From assembly GCF_026420145.1 (NCBI RefSeq), contig NZ_JAPMLV010000001.1, positions 682,001-746,000 on the forward strand: a stretch of 64,000 nt of DNA. Reading direction: 5' to 3'. This DNA is from Enterobacter pseudoroggenkampii. GTDB taxonomy: Bacteria > Pseudomonadota > Gammaproteobacteria > Enterobacterales > Enterobacteriaceae. Numbering within the stretch: position 1 is the stretch's first letter; every line of letters starts with the position of its first letter. The notes below the pieces were generated by a model, which made no database searches, was not told the DNA's origin, and was given only the letters and a program-made list of their open reading frames with translations. This document shows positions 51,653 through 60,008 of the stretch, in pieces. The position numbers were made by a program, and so were the translations under genes.

Positions 51653-52204
51653 CTACAGGAGCAGCTGAAGCAGGTTGTTGGCATTGAGCTTCTTCAGCGC
51701 GTTGCATTTATGGGTTGAAACCTGTTTCTCCGACATGTGCGTCACGATGGCAATGTGGCGGACCGGCAACCCGGTCAGCATCAGATCGAGTACGTTGAAT
51801 TCAGGAACGGTCAGGCAACAGTCCAGGCTTCGAACGCGGCGGGGCTCTTTTGCCAGCAAATACGCCGCATCGGCAACGGCGATCCGGTCGTCGATGATAT
51901 AAATAGTTAACGTACTGAAACGCTTGCGTAAATGCGTCGCCAGCGCCCACCCCTTTTCGTTGCAGACCAGATAAAGGCTGCCTTTCCAGCGGGCGGCTTC
52001 AAGCCTGAGCAAAATGTTGATCAGCGCCTGATGCGTCGCCGCCACGGAAAAACGGCAGCGGACGACCACCACGCGGCGGGTAAGCAGCGTTGGCTGCCAT
52101 TGTACGGTATCGCTTATGACCTCTGGCTGGACGCCCCGACGCAGCAGCGCATAGCGCAGTCCTTCGGCGTAAAATCGATTATTGTCGAGAATGGCGTAAC
52201 TCAC
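51653..52204 (-). CDS. LuxR-type regulator, last gene of the fimbrial operon
   Basis: A 183-residue protein with a C-terminal LuxR/GerE helix-turn-helix (about 131-183; LTVPEFNVLDLMLTG and HMSEKQVSTHKCNALKKL). The N-terminal part resembles a receiver (SYAILDNNRFYAEGLRYAL), but the strand where the phospho-accepting Asp should stand reads VVVVRCRFS, so it is probably not phosphorylated. The GTG at 52202-52204 is chosen for its CGAGG site and its position 10 bases after the adhesin stop. An in-frame start further upstream would overlap the adhesin gene. Probably a feedback or cross-pathway regulator of the pilus; target unknown. Confidence 0.8.
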   Translation of the reverse strand: MSYAILDNNRFYAEGLRYALLRRGVQPEVISDTVQWQPTLLTRRVVVVRCRFSVAATHQALINILLRLEAARWKGSLYLVCNEKGWALATHLRKRFSTLTIYIIDDRIAVADAAYLLAKEPRRVRSLDCCLTVPEFNVLDLMLTGLPVRHIAIVTHMSEKQVSTHKCNALKKLNANNLLQLLL

Positions 52205-52214
52205 GGTGACCTCG

Positions 52215-53372
52215 TTATAACGTGCTGGGCGTATAGATAACGCGCAGCGTGCCGGTGTAGTCACCCGCGTTTTTGCTGCTGGCGGCAAACGCAGGGGTTT
52301 TCAGGATAATAGGTGCAGGAATGCACAGTACGCTCTCGCGCCCGCCGGGCAACACGACCTGGCGCAGATACTGCGGATCGTGGGTACCTTGCCAGACCAG
52401 GGTTTTACCGTTCGCGACGGTTTCGGTTGCGCCTGTGATGGGATTAGTGACGGAGACCCGATAGTCGAGTCGATCCCGCGCGTCGGTCTGGCTTCCTCCG
52501 CGCCGCCGGATAGAAAATGCGCCTTCGGCACGGTCCGCTGAGGGGAGTCCGTCGTCCTCAAAGCGAAGATAGGCGCGGGTGCTGGTACTGTTTTTGCCGT
52601 CGTACAGGCACATATCCAGCGTGTTTTCCCCCTGGATCTCGCTGCCCCCGGGGCGCCCCGGGAAGTTGGTCAGGTTGAGGTTAACGATGGGCGTGGAGTG
52701 CGGAAAGGCCGGCAGATAAATCTGCTGGTTTCCCGGGTCGACCACCTCAATGCGAATATTGGCCTGCCATTTGGCGATGGTGAGATAGCCCGGACAGCCG
52801 ACATTCACGTCATTGAAGTTCCCGCCGCAGTCGGCGCTTCCCCACTGGCGCAGGTTCTGCTTCAGCGTGGCGGTCCAGATCCCCGGCAGGGTGAGCTTAT
52901 CCAGTTCGCTTTTTACGATGTAGAAATCGAAGTAAGGCTCTCTGTTCCACGCTGGGAGGTCGACAGTTCCTCCAGTCACGAAGCTGGCGAAAGTAAACAC
53001 TCTGTTATTGATAAACATGTAATGATCGCCATACACCTTGATATCCACCGTCTTGCTGGTGAGGGCATGCGTAAAACGCAAGTTGATGGCATAAGGCGCG
53101 GCCGGGTTCGCCGAGAACCAGACCGGGGCGTTCATGCAGGCGCCGTTCGTGGTGTCAGTCCGGGACTCACAGGTCAGGGTATTACGCCCCCACTTTTGCG
53201 GATCGGCGGGGTCATAACCGCCCGATTCATGAAACCAGATGTCAAAACGCGCAGGCGGTGCCATACGATCGAAGCTGATCCCAACGCTGGAGTTACGTCC
53301 CGCGGGGGCGCCCGCCAGCGTCTGGCCGGCCCACAGGCTTAACAGCAGTAAAATAAAGAGGCGTTTAATCAC
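52215..53372 (-). CDS. CS1-type fimbrial tip adhesin (CooD-like)
   Basis: A 385-residue minor pilin of the class 5 fimbrial tip type. A signal peptide (1-20, ending GQTLA) precedes an N-terminal adhesin domain with two disulfide-type cysteine pairs (LTCES/GACMN and ADCGG/VGCPG), and then a C-terminal pilin-like domain ending in GDYTGTLRVIYTPSTL, the pattern shared with the major subunit. It starts at GTG one base after the usher stop, with AAAGGG upstream. Expected at the pilus tip, where it would bind a host or surface receptor; the receptor is unknown. Confidence 0.82.
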   Translation of the reverse strand: MIKRLFILLLLSLWAGQTLAGAPAGRNSSVGISFDRMAPPARFDIWFHESGGYDPADPQKWGRNTLTCESRTDTTNGACMNAPVWFSANPAAPYAINLRFTHALTSKTVDIKVYGDHYMFINNRVFTFASFVTGGTVDLPAWNREPYFDFYIVKSELDKLTLPGIWTATLKQNLRQWGSADCGGNFNDVNVGCPGYLTIAKWQANIRIEVVDPGNQQIYLPAFPHSTPIVNLNLTNFPGRPGGSEIQGENTLDMCLYDGKNSTSTRAYLRFEDDGLPSADRAEGAFSIRRRGGSQTDARDRLDYRVSVTNPITGATETVANGKTLVWQGTHDPQYLRQVVLPGGRESVLCIPAPIILKTPAFAASSKNAGDYTGTLRVIYTPSTL

Positions 53373-53373
53373 A

Positions 53374-56091
53374 TCATTTCCCTTTAGTGAGGCTATCGGT
53401 ATTCATGGCAGTCGGGCCAGCAGGGACCGACCGTCCGGCCAGCATCAGCTGCGCCTGCTGCTGGACTGCATCCGGCAGGGCGGAGAAGGTTAATTCCTTA
53501 CAGGGAATCGAACCGACGTAACGCACGACGTCGCGCATGCTCTTCACGTTCAGCGCGCACTGATAAAATTGCTGCTGACGCACCAGGTAGAGGTTATGCA
53601 GCAGGGCGTCGCTTTGCGCGCTAAACCCGCCATTGCCAAGGTCGCTCCAGCCGTTCACGTTCAGCGGCACGCCGCCGATAAACGGCGAATGGCGCTCGTC
53701 GGTTAACTGGCCAAGCCAGGTGTAGCTTGCGGTAGTTTGCACGTCCCGGCGCAGCAGTTTGCCTGGCACCATAAACAGCGTTCTGCTGCCCGATCCTTGC
53801 GTGATTTCACTGCTGGCTCCCCGGGAGACGTCCAGCGATTCGTTAATCGTCAACGTCGTCTGCTGATAGCCCGGTACCGCGAAGAGGGCGCGGCTATTGC
53901 CCGGAATGTCTGCACTGCCGCTATTATCCAGCGATACGGCGACGCGCGGATCCTGAGCATCTTCCGGCGTGGCTACATTCACCGCGACGGCGGAAGCAGG
54001 GCGACCGTCGCTCCAGCGGCCCAGCCACAGGCCAGAACGGGACAGCGCGAGCGTTGAGCTGTAGTTACCGCTGCTGCTCAGCGTATGGCGCCGATCCTGT
54101 CGATCCCAGGCATCGCTGACCGTCAGGCTTCCGTTGCCATATCGTCCGCCCTGGCGCGTATAGGCTGAGGTATTCAGCGAGTCGCTGTTAATGCCCGACG
54201 CGCTCAGGCCATACTCATTTTCCCCGCGCGCATCGGCATACCAGTTATGCGCCACGCTGTAGCTCAGCTGGTTTTTTTCACGCTGCTGGTGCTGCCATGT
54301 CGCGCCCAGAGAGGTGTAGCTTGACGCATCACCCTGACGGTTATGCGCCATGGACAGGCTCACGCTCAGGTAGCCGCCTTTATCCCTGCCGTCGCGGGAG
54401 TCATCGTTACGCATAAACAGGTTAATGCTGCTGTTAATGTTCAGGCCATGGGTACTGAAGGCGTTGCTCAGGCCTCCCTGCCAGGCCCGCGTGCGCGTGC
54501 GGGTCATATAGACCGATTCCCACGGCAGACCCGCATCGTGGCGATCGTCGCTGTCCGGGAGCTCACGGCGTGAAACGTACCGGCCTTCGTTGCGGTTATC
54601 CGAATACCCCAGGCTCGCATACCAGGCGCCGACCGGGACGGAGAACATCACCGAGAGGGTGCGATAACAGCCGTTCACGGCGTCAAATCCCGCGCTTTGG
54701 GTGGTGCAGTTTTCAGCGGATAACGCGTTGCGATAGACGCTCAAAGAAAAACCGTCGTTGTAGCTGATTTGCTGAATATTGCCGCGCTGACCTTCGCTGC
54801 CGTAGAGGTAGCTAAACCGGGTACTCAGCACGCCATCGATCGGGCCCGCGTTGAAGCCCCGGCTCCAGTCGATCGCATTTTCTAGGAAACGCTGGTTTTT
54901 CTTGAACGTTGCGCCGCTGGTCAGCGCCAGCGTCGGGGTCACGGGCAGACGAACGCCCGCCTGCGCAACCGCGCGGCGTTCTTCGTTTTGATCGCTATTA
55001 TCGGTTTCGCCCGCCTGCAGGAACCACTCGACGCGGTCGAATGGCGTAATGCCGGTTCGGGTAAACGGCACCTGCTCGGTGCGCGTCAGCCGGTTATTTT
55101 CATAGATGGAGAGCGTCACGGTGTAGCTCCCGTCCGGGAACGAACGCGTGTCCAGGGTTTGCGCCCCGGCATTCAGATAAAAGCTCGCCAGCAGCTGATT
55201 GCCCCGGCGGGCGTCGATACGCGCGTCATGGGAAAGCAGCACGGTCACTGGGGTTCCCTTCGACTGCTGAACCGGGTTCATCCATGCCCTTGTTGAACCC
55301 GTGCGCAGGCCGCGAATTTTGCCCAGCGGCAGCTGGCTGAGGTTGATATTCCCACCGGCGTTGCTGAACAGATCGCGGGTATCCATCTCGCCCAGCTGAA
55401 CATAGTACTGACGCAGGATATCCTGGCGAAACCAGGCGTTGTTGACGGTGACCTCCTGCAGCTGCTTCTGCCGTGAACGCTGCCCCAGCCAGGTCCAGTC
55501 GAGATTCGCATAGCCGTCCTGCGTGAGCGCCAGCGCGCCGTTGCCCTGCACGGTTGCCGACTGATAATCCCTGTCGGCAACGAAGTTAATGTTTTGCTGA
55601 TGGATCAGCGCATTTTCGGTGCCCTGAGTAGGCTGATACCATTGATTCTCTGCCGTCTGCTTAGGCAGAAATTTCTTGTCCAGGAACAGGTTAATGCGGG
55701 CGTTATTCTCGTCATAAATAATGGCCGCGCGGTCGGTATCGATGTAATCACAGCCCGCTGCGGAGCCGTTGCTGCTGCAGGCCAGGTTGCCGTTACGGGC
55801 AAGCGGAACGGCCAGAGCGGCAGACACGGTGGCAACAAGCGATGGGTCGTCATTAAACCGGCGTTTGATGGCCGCTACCACGGTTTCAGGTGCGACAAAG
55901 CTGACCGTTTCAAGCGTGATATCCGTTTCAAAAAGGCCAAGCGCCTCGCCATAGAGGTTCACCTCTGTCCACAGGCGCTGCGTCTTCGCCAGATCTTCAA
56001 AACCTGGCGGGACGGCCATTCCGGCGCAGGCGAGTTGGATGGAAGCGGGTAACAAAGCAACAAAGAGGAGGGTATTTCTGTGAAACGCCAT
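53374..56091 (-). CDS. CS1-type fimbrial outer-membrane usher (CooC/TcfC-like)
   Basis: A 905-residue usher for alpha (class 5) fimbriae. A signal peptide (1-23, ending LACA) leads into the N-terminal periplasmic domain, a long beta-barrel with alternating Tyr/Gly-rich strands (e.g. GSTRAWMNPVQQS, DNRNEGRYVSRRE), and a C-terminal domain with a Cys pair (YQCALNV, SIPCKEL). The length fits CooC/TcfC-type ushers rather than the FimD type. It receives chaperone-bound subunits and secretes the fibre. Third gene of the operon, 72 bases after the pilin gene. Confidence 0.86.
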   Translation of the reverse strand: MAFHRNTLLFVALLPASIQLACAGMAVPPGFEDLAKTQRLWTEVNLYGEALGLFETDITLETVSFVAPETVVAAIKRRFNDDPSLVATVSAALAVPLARNGNLACSSNGSAAGCDYIDTDRAAIIYDENNARINLFLDKKFLPKQTAENQWYQPTQGTENALIHQQNINFVADRDYQSATVQGNGALALTQDGYANLDWTWLGQRSRQKQLQEVTVNNAWFRQDILRQYYVQLGEMDTRDLFSNAGGNINLSQLPLGKIRGLRTGSTRAWMNPVQQSKGTPVTVLLSHDARIDARRGNQLLASFYLNAGAQTLDTRSFPDGSYTVTLSIYENNRLTRTEQVPFTRTGITPFDRVEWFLQAGETDNSDQNEERRAVAQAGVRLPVTPTLALTSGATFKKNQRFLENAIDWSRGFNAGPIDGVLSTRFSYLYGSEGQRGNIQQISYNDGFSLSVYRNALSAENCTTQSAGFDAVNGCYRTLSVMFSVPVGAWYASLGYSDNRNEGRYVSRRELPDSDDRHDAGLPWESVYMTRTRTRAWQGGLSNAFSTHGLNINSSINLFMRNDDSRDGRDKGGYLSVSLSMAHNRQGDASSYTSLGATWQHQQREKNQLSYSVAHNWYADARGENEYGLSASGINSDSLNTSAYTRQGGRYGNGSLTVSDAWDRQDRRHTLSSSGNYSSTLALSRSGLWLGRWSDGRPASAVAVNVATPEDAQDPRVAVSLDNSGSADIPGNSRALFAVPGYQQTTLTINESLDVSRGASSEITQGSGSRTLFMVPGKLLRRDVQTTASYTWLGQLTDERHSPFIGGVPLNVNGWSDLGNGGFSAQSDALLHNLYLVRQQQFYQCALNVKSMRDVVRYVGSIPCKELTFSALPDAVQQQAQLMLAGRSVPAGPTAMNTDSLTKGK

Positions 56092-56163
56092 GAACGAGCC
56101 TCGACATCATCCTGACGTCAGAGGGTGAGCACCCTCTGACGTTATTCCTTAGGTGCAGTGGTG

Positions 56164-56670
56164 TTACGCACCGCCTTCCGTGGTCGTCGCCTGCGTCAGC
56201 ATCAGGCTGACAACGCCGCTGTACTGACCGGTTTTCAGAATGCCTTTGGTGGTCTGGGAAATGGTCAGCGGCAGTACCGCTGAACCGTTTTCAATGCTCC
56301 CCGGGAACAGTTCGGCGCCTGTATATTCCACATCTGCGGTAGAGAGGGTTTTATCACCCAGAATCACCGTCATTGGGATGGTCTCAGCACCGTCAGCATT
56401 CGCCAGCTTCGCGGCGCTAACCAGACGGACTTTTACGTTGCTGGTCGCGGAGTTAGACCACACCTTGGTATTCAGGCGGTAGCTTTCCAGGCCACGGCCA
56501 GGCAGGTACTGCATATCGATGCTTGCCGGCAGCGGTGTGTTATCGGCCTGGGTCATATCCAGCTGTGAATCAACGCTGGCGTTGACGGTAATATCTTTTT
56601 GAATCGCCAGCGCGCTAACGGACGTGGTCATCGCGGCAACAATCATCAGAGGTTTAAAATACTTACGCAT
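56164..56670 (-). CDS. CS1-type major fimbrial subunit (CooA-like)
   Basis: A 168-residue pilin with a signal peptide ending VSALA. Mature start IQKDITVNASVD and LPASIDMQYLPG match the alpha-pilin pattern of CS1/CFA-I (VEKxITVTASVDP). There is no cysteine in the mature protein, as usual for class 5 major pilins, and the end region GILKTGQYSGVVSLMLTQ is the conserved beta-strand of the family. The ATG at 56668-56670 with GGAG upstream is preferred to an upstream in-frame start. Second gene after the chaperone. Confidence 0.88.
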   Translation of the reverse strand: MRKYFKPLMIVAAMTTSVSALAIQKDITVNASVDSQLDMTQADNTPLPASIDMQYLPGRGLESYRLNTKVWSNSATSNVKVRLVSAAKLANADGAETIPMTVILGDKTLSTADVEYTGAELFPGSIENGSAVLPLTISQTTKGILKTGQYSGVVSLMLTQATTTEGGA

Positions 56671-56744
56671 TGATATCTCCATATTTACAAATGAGCACCC
56701 TGGCTCTTTAAACAAACCCTTTGGGTCTTTACGGTAACGTCGTG

Positions 56745-57494
56745 TTATTGCACGACGGGTAAATCAGCTTCTTCAGCGGTTTTATTCAGCCAGTTGAAGT
56801 AGCGGAATTTATATTTCTGGCCTTGTACCTTCGCGAGCGTTTTTAATTTCCGTTCGGTGTCCGGATAAATCGTCGCGTCTTCTTTAATCCATCTGCACGA
56901 CGAATCCGCATCACAAATACCGATCTCTCTGAGCGGCACGCGCAACGTGCCGCTGTTTTTTAACGTTCCCCTCTGAGGGTCAATTGACAGCGCAACCACG
57001 CTTTTTTTCGGTGCGAGATGGATCAGGGCACCCCAGATCACATTGACGCCCAGCCTTGCCGTCGCAGCAGGGCTTTCTGCTTTGCCCGCAATAATGCTGT
57101 CAGGCTGCTTGACCCCTTCAAAATAGACGCGCCAGGTCGTCTCTTTTTCCGGGGGCGTAAGCGATACCAGGCGAACCACGCGCATTGCGCCTGCCGCAAG
57201 GGCGAATTTTTCCGGCGTGACAACAACGCCACCCTCTTTCCACGACGCCACATCAATTTCTTTTTCCAGGGCCGTGCCGGGATTAAGAATTTTCTTTTGC
57301 CTCACCCGAATGAACTGAATATCATCCGTTTTTGACGCCACCTTAATTTGCGCCGCACCGGACTTATCTACGTTAAGTTCCATGGGATACACGCTCATAT
57401 TGGCCAGTGCCATTTCCGGGAAAAATGGCAGTGACAGCGCGGCGACATAAAGGGCGGTTGTGACGCTCACTCTTTTTTTCTGTTTCACAATCAA
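56745..57494 (-). CDS. CS1-type periplasmic fimbrial chaperone (CooB-like)
   Basis: A 249-residue periplasmic chaperone of the alpha-fimbrial branch. A signal peptide (about 1-31, ending EMALA) precedes two immunoglobulin-like domains (SVYPMELNV opening strand, QFIRVRQKKILNPG, RVVRLVSLTPPEKETTWRVYF G1-type strand). It holds pilin subunits by donor-strand complementation and delivers them to the usher. No ATG fits: the start is TTG at 57492-57494 (weak AGG upstream) or GTG at 57486-57488. First gene of the operon. Subunit order (chaperone first) is the hallmark of class 5 loci. Confidence 0.84.
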   Translation of the reverse strand: MIVKQKKRVSVTTALYVAALSLPFFPEMALANMSVYPMELNVDKSGAAQIKVASKTDDIQFIRVRQKKILNPGTALEKEIDVASWKEGGVVVTPEKFALAAGAMRVVRLVSLTPPEKETTWRVYFEGVKQPDSIIAGKAESPAATARLGVNVIWGALIHLAPKKSVVALSIDPQRGTLKNSGTLRVPLREIGICDADSSCRWIKEDATIYPDTERKLKTLAKVQGQKYKFRYFNWLNKTAEEADLPVVQ

Positions 57495-57797
57495 GTCTGC
57501 CTGCTCTGAGTTTAAAGGCGGCGCGTTAACACCAGGACACCGTCTGCTTTCGTATCGCTTCAGGGCAGGGAAACTTTAACCAGAACAGCGGTTTGTGAAA
57601 ATTTGTATTAATTAACTCGTTATATACAGTTTTTTATCCTGATTTTCTGGCTTTAAGGTTGTATAGTTAAGCGAAAATACCGCGACCAGGGATGGGGAGA
57701 AAATTCCTTCTGATGAGAAAATAAGCAAGTCAGGAGAGGGTTTTCATGTCGATGTACCAGGGATTAAAAAGCATGCGGTAACAGCCGAGAATAAAAG
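57495..57797. promoter_or_regulatory. Divergent control region of the fimbrial operon and ToxR-like gene
   Basis: A 303-base gap, more AT-rich than its surroundings (notably 57596-57640, with TTGTATTAATTAACTCGTTATATACAG). Plausible -10 elements are TATAAC on the minus strand (near 57620) for the chaperone and TATAGT (near 57662) for the plus-strand pair. This is where the ToxR-like protein would be expected to bind, and it looks like an H-NS-type target; both are inferences. A short leader ORF is noted separately. Confidence 0.5.
57746..57781 (+). CDS. Possible 11-codon leader ORF
   Basis: ATG TCG ATG TAC ... CGG TAA encodes MSMYQGLKSMR, preceded by AGGAGAGGG, a much better ribosome site than the one before the ToxR-like gene that starts 16 bases after its stop. 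It could be a coupling leader for the regulator or chance; no homology is known to me. Confidence 0.25.
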   Translation: MSMYQGLKSMR

Positions 57798-58553
57798 ATG
57801 TTTTTTATATGCAATAATTCGTTGTTATTTGATCCTGAAGCACATGCAATAAGTCTTGTTGGACAACCGGAATCTGTATTAACGCTTTCGGCACCCGCCG
57901 TTCGCCTTTTACAGGAATTTATTAAACACAAAGGGCATGACCTGAGTCGGGAGGAATTGATTACCCGCGTGTGGGAGGAGTTTGGCTTTACGCCATCGGG
58001 AAATAATCTCAATAAAGCGGTGAGCGAATTACGTAAAAGCTTCCAGGCACTGGGAGAGGGGTACGAATTTATCGTAACCGTACCTCGTTATGGGTTTCGT
58101 TTTGAGGCCGATGTGATTTTTCAGCCCGGAGAGAGTATTCAACCCGCTGAGCCGCAGCCTCCGTCTGCACCGCAAGTGGAAAAGCCTCAGCGCGCTTCCC
58201 TGAAAAGGTGGGGGATTCCGGCCATATTGATTATTGCTGCATTGGGGGCGAGCTTCTACTTTAGCCGGCAGCAGGGGATATTCGTCCCGGCGAAACTCAT
58301 GCCGGTTAAGGAGAAAATCGCGCGTTGTCGTCTCTGGATTATCAACGATCACGGAAGACCGCTGGTGTTATCGAAATTAGCGGCGCAGCTGGCGGCCAAT
58401 AACGTGGCGTGCGAACGTGAGGAGTACGACATTTATTATTTCAGCGCCCGTTTTTCTATTGCCGCCGCAGATGAGGTGTTCATTGGCGCCTGCCCGGTCA
58501 GTAAATCCAGCCTGTGTAAAACCATCCGTTATAAAAGCGGGGCCCAAAAATGA
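57798..58553 (+). CDS. ToxR/CadC-like membrane-anchored transcriptional regulator
   Basis: A 251-residue protein. The N-terminal OmpR/PhoB-type winged helix (about 5-108; LSREELITRVW, NNLNKAVSELRK, IVTVPRYGFRF) lies in the cytoplasm. A Pro-rich linker (110-135) leads to one membrane helix (139-156) and a short periplasmic domain with four cysteines (177, 205, 232, 240). This is the ToxR/MarT-type architecture, where membrane-bound DNA binding is modulated from the periplasm. It is divergent from the fimbrial operon and overlaps the FidL-like gene by ATGA, so it probably controls the pilus together with it. The ribosome site is weak. Confidence 0.83.
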   Translation: MFFICNNSLLFDPEAHAISLVGQPESVLTLSAPAVRLLQEFIKHKGHDLSREELITRVWEEFGFTPSGNNLNKAVSELRKSFQALGEGYEFIVTVPRYGFRFEADVIFQPGESIQPAEPQPPSAPQVEKPQRASLKRWGIPAILIIAALGASFYFSRQQGIFVPAKLMPVKEKIARCRLWIINDHGRPLVLSKLAAQLAANNVACEREEYDIYYFSARFSIAAADEVFIGACPVSKSSLCKTIRYKSGAQK

Positions 58554-59026
58554 AAATAAAACTTCTCTTTGGTCTGGGTGGTGTGTTGGTCGGCAGTGCC
58601 CTGGCGCTGTTTTACTATTCCGGCTGTGTGTTTAAAAAGGATGTGCTGGCCTGTAGCACCGAATTTAACTTTACGCGCAATGAGGGAAAAACCAGCGAAG
58701 TGAAGGTCAATACCGTTGCCCAGTTCTATTTTCATCGGGACGGTACCGGAGTGACCACCTATAAAGGCGCGGCAAGGGCTGACGGGCAAAATCTGATCGT
58801 TGACAGGGACGTGGACTTTACCTGGCAGCAGCGGGACGATGATAACGTCATTGTATTGAGCTACACCGAAACCTGGCGTCGACACAACGACAATACGCCT
58901 GACGCCCAGTGGGGGAGCTTTGCCAGTCCGACTGCACGCTACTACCTCACGATCTCTGAACTCTCGCCTTCCGTGTGGCTGATTCAGGACCGGCGCTATC
59001 CGACCTATATTTGCCGGGGTGAGTAG
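58550..59026 (+). CDS. FidL-like membrane protein
   Basis: A 158-residue protein with an N-terminal membrane anchor (about 4-24) and a periplasmic domain with Cys26, Cys35 and Cys155. It resembles FidL, encoded beside the ToxR-like MarT in Salmonella, and occupies the place of ToxS relative to ToxR. It starts by four-base overlap with the regulator gene. Inferred role: periplasmic partner or stabiliser of the ToxR-like protein. Confidence 0.72.
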   Translation: MKIKLLFGLGGVLVGSALALFYYSGCVFKKDVLACSTEFNFTRNEGKTSEVKVNTVAQFYFHRDGTGVTTYKGAARADGQNLIVDRDVDFTWQQRDDDNVIVLSYTETWRRHNDNTPDAQWGSFASPTARYYLTISELSPSVWLIQDRRYPTYICRGE

Positions 59027-59031
59027 GGCAT

Positions 59032-59065
59032 AAAAAAAGGAGAATGCCGGGGCATTCTCCTTTTT
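59032..59065. terminator. Bidirectional terminator between fidL-like gene and yccA
   Basis: GGAGAATGCC-GG-GGCATTCTCC with seven A before and five T after, separating convergent genes at the right border of the fimbrial insertion. Confidence 0.88.
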
Positions 59066-59079
59066 CATATCCGTTGTGC

Positions 59080-59739
59080 TTAATCCCGACTGGCGAAGCC
59101 CAGGATGCTCAACAGGCTGACGAAGATGTTGTACAGCGACACATAGAGGCTCACGGTGGCGCGGATATAGTTCGTCTCACCGCCGCGAATGATGTTGCTG
59201 GTTTCAAACAGGATCGCGCCAGAAGAAATCAGAATAAACACGGCGCTGATCGCCAGATGCAGGGCAGGCAGCTGCAGGAAGATGTTTGCCACCATACCCA
59301 CCAGCACAACTACCACACCCGCCATCAGCATACCGCCGAGGAAGGACATGTCCTTACGCGTGGTCAGCACGTAGGCCGAGCAGCAGAAGAACACCAGCGC
59401 GGTACCGCCCAGCGCCATGCCGATAAGATCGCCCATACCGGCAGACAGATACGCGTTCAGCATCGGCCCCAGGATGTAGCCCAGGAAGCCGGTGAAGGCA
59501 AACGCGGACAGAATACCGACCGGTTTGTCAGCGGTTTTGTAGGTCAGGAACATCAGACCATACATGCCCACCAGGGTCAGGATCAGCCCCGGAGACGGCA
59601 GCATCAGCACGGTGCTGGCGGTGGCGGTGATCGCCGAAAACGCCAGAGTCAGGCTAAGCATGAAATAGGTATTGCGCAGCACCTTGTGGGTACTGAGTAG
59701 CGATGTGCGGTCGCGCGAAGAAGTAATTATACGATCCAT
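59080..59739 (-). CDS. yccA: Bax inhibitor-1 family protein YccA (FtsH modulator)
   Basis: A 219-residue inner-membrane protein with seven membrane helices, nearly identical to E. coli YccA, a substrate and modulator of the FtsH protease that protects SecY from degradation when the translocon is jammed. Starts [16 protein letters not shown] and ends LGFASRD. In E. coli it directly follows tusE, so it marks the right border of the insertion. Confidence 0.95.
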   Translation of the reverse strand: MDRIITSSRDRTSLLSTHKVLRNTYFMLSLTLAFSAITATASTVLMLPSPGLILTLVGMYGLMFLTYKTADKPVGILSAFAFTGFLGYILGPMLNAYLSAGMGDLIGMALGGTALVFFCCSAYVLTTRKDMSFLGGMLMAGVVVVLVGMVANIFLQLPALHLAISAVFILISSGAILFETSNIIRGGETNYIRATVSLYVSLYNIFVSLLSILGFASRD

Positions 59740-60008
59740 GAGTCACTCTCTTATGACAGATGTAATTAGCGGAAAGAATAGGAAACGGGGCGCCAGTCTC
59801 AAAGTGGTTTTACCCATCTTTACTCAGCACGTTAGCGCTGGAGGTGGTTATTTCTTCTGCAGAAGTGCGTTTCACCAGTATGAATAGCGGTTTGCGACAA
59901 TTTACCAGATCAAGCTCTTATAGGTTACTGAAAAATATTGCGTTATTACCATTCGAACGCTAAGAGTTATTTCCGGATCGTCATAAAACAGACAATAAGG
60001 CGAAGGAA

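Noticed and set aside
51653..57494. ECP (mat/yag) pilus locus instead of class 5 fimbriae
   Set aside because: The LuxR-type gene recalls EcpR, but gene order (chaperone first, regulator last), the cysteine-free alpha-pilin pattern and a single chaperone fit CS1-type loci better.
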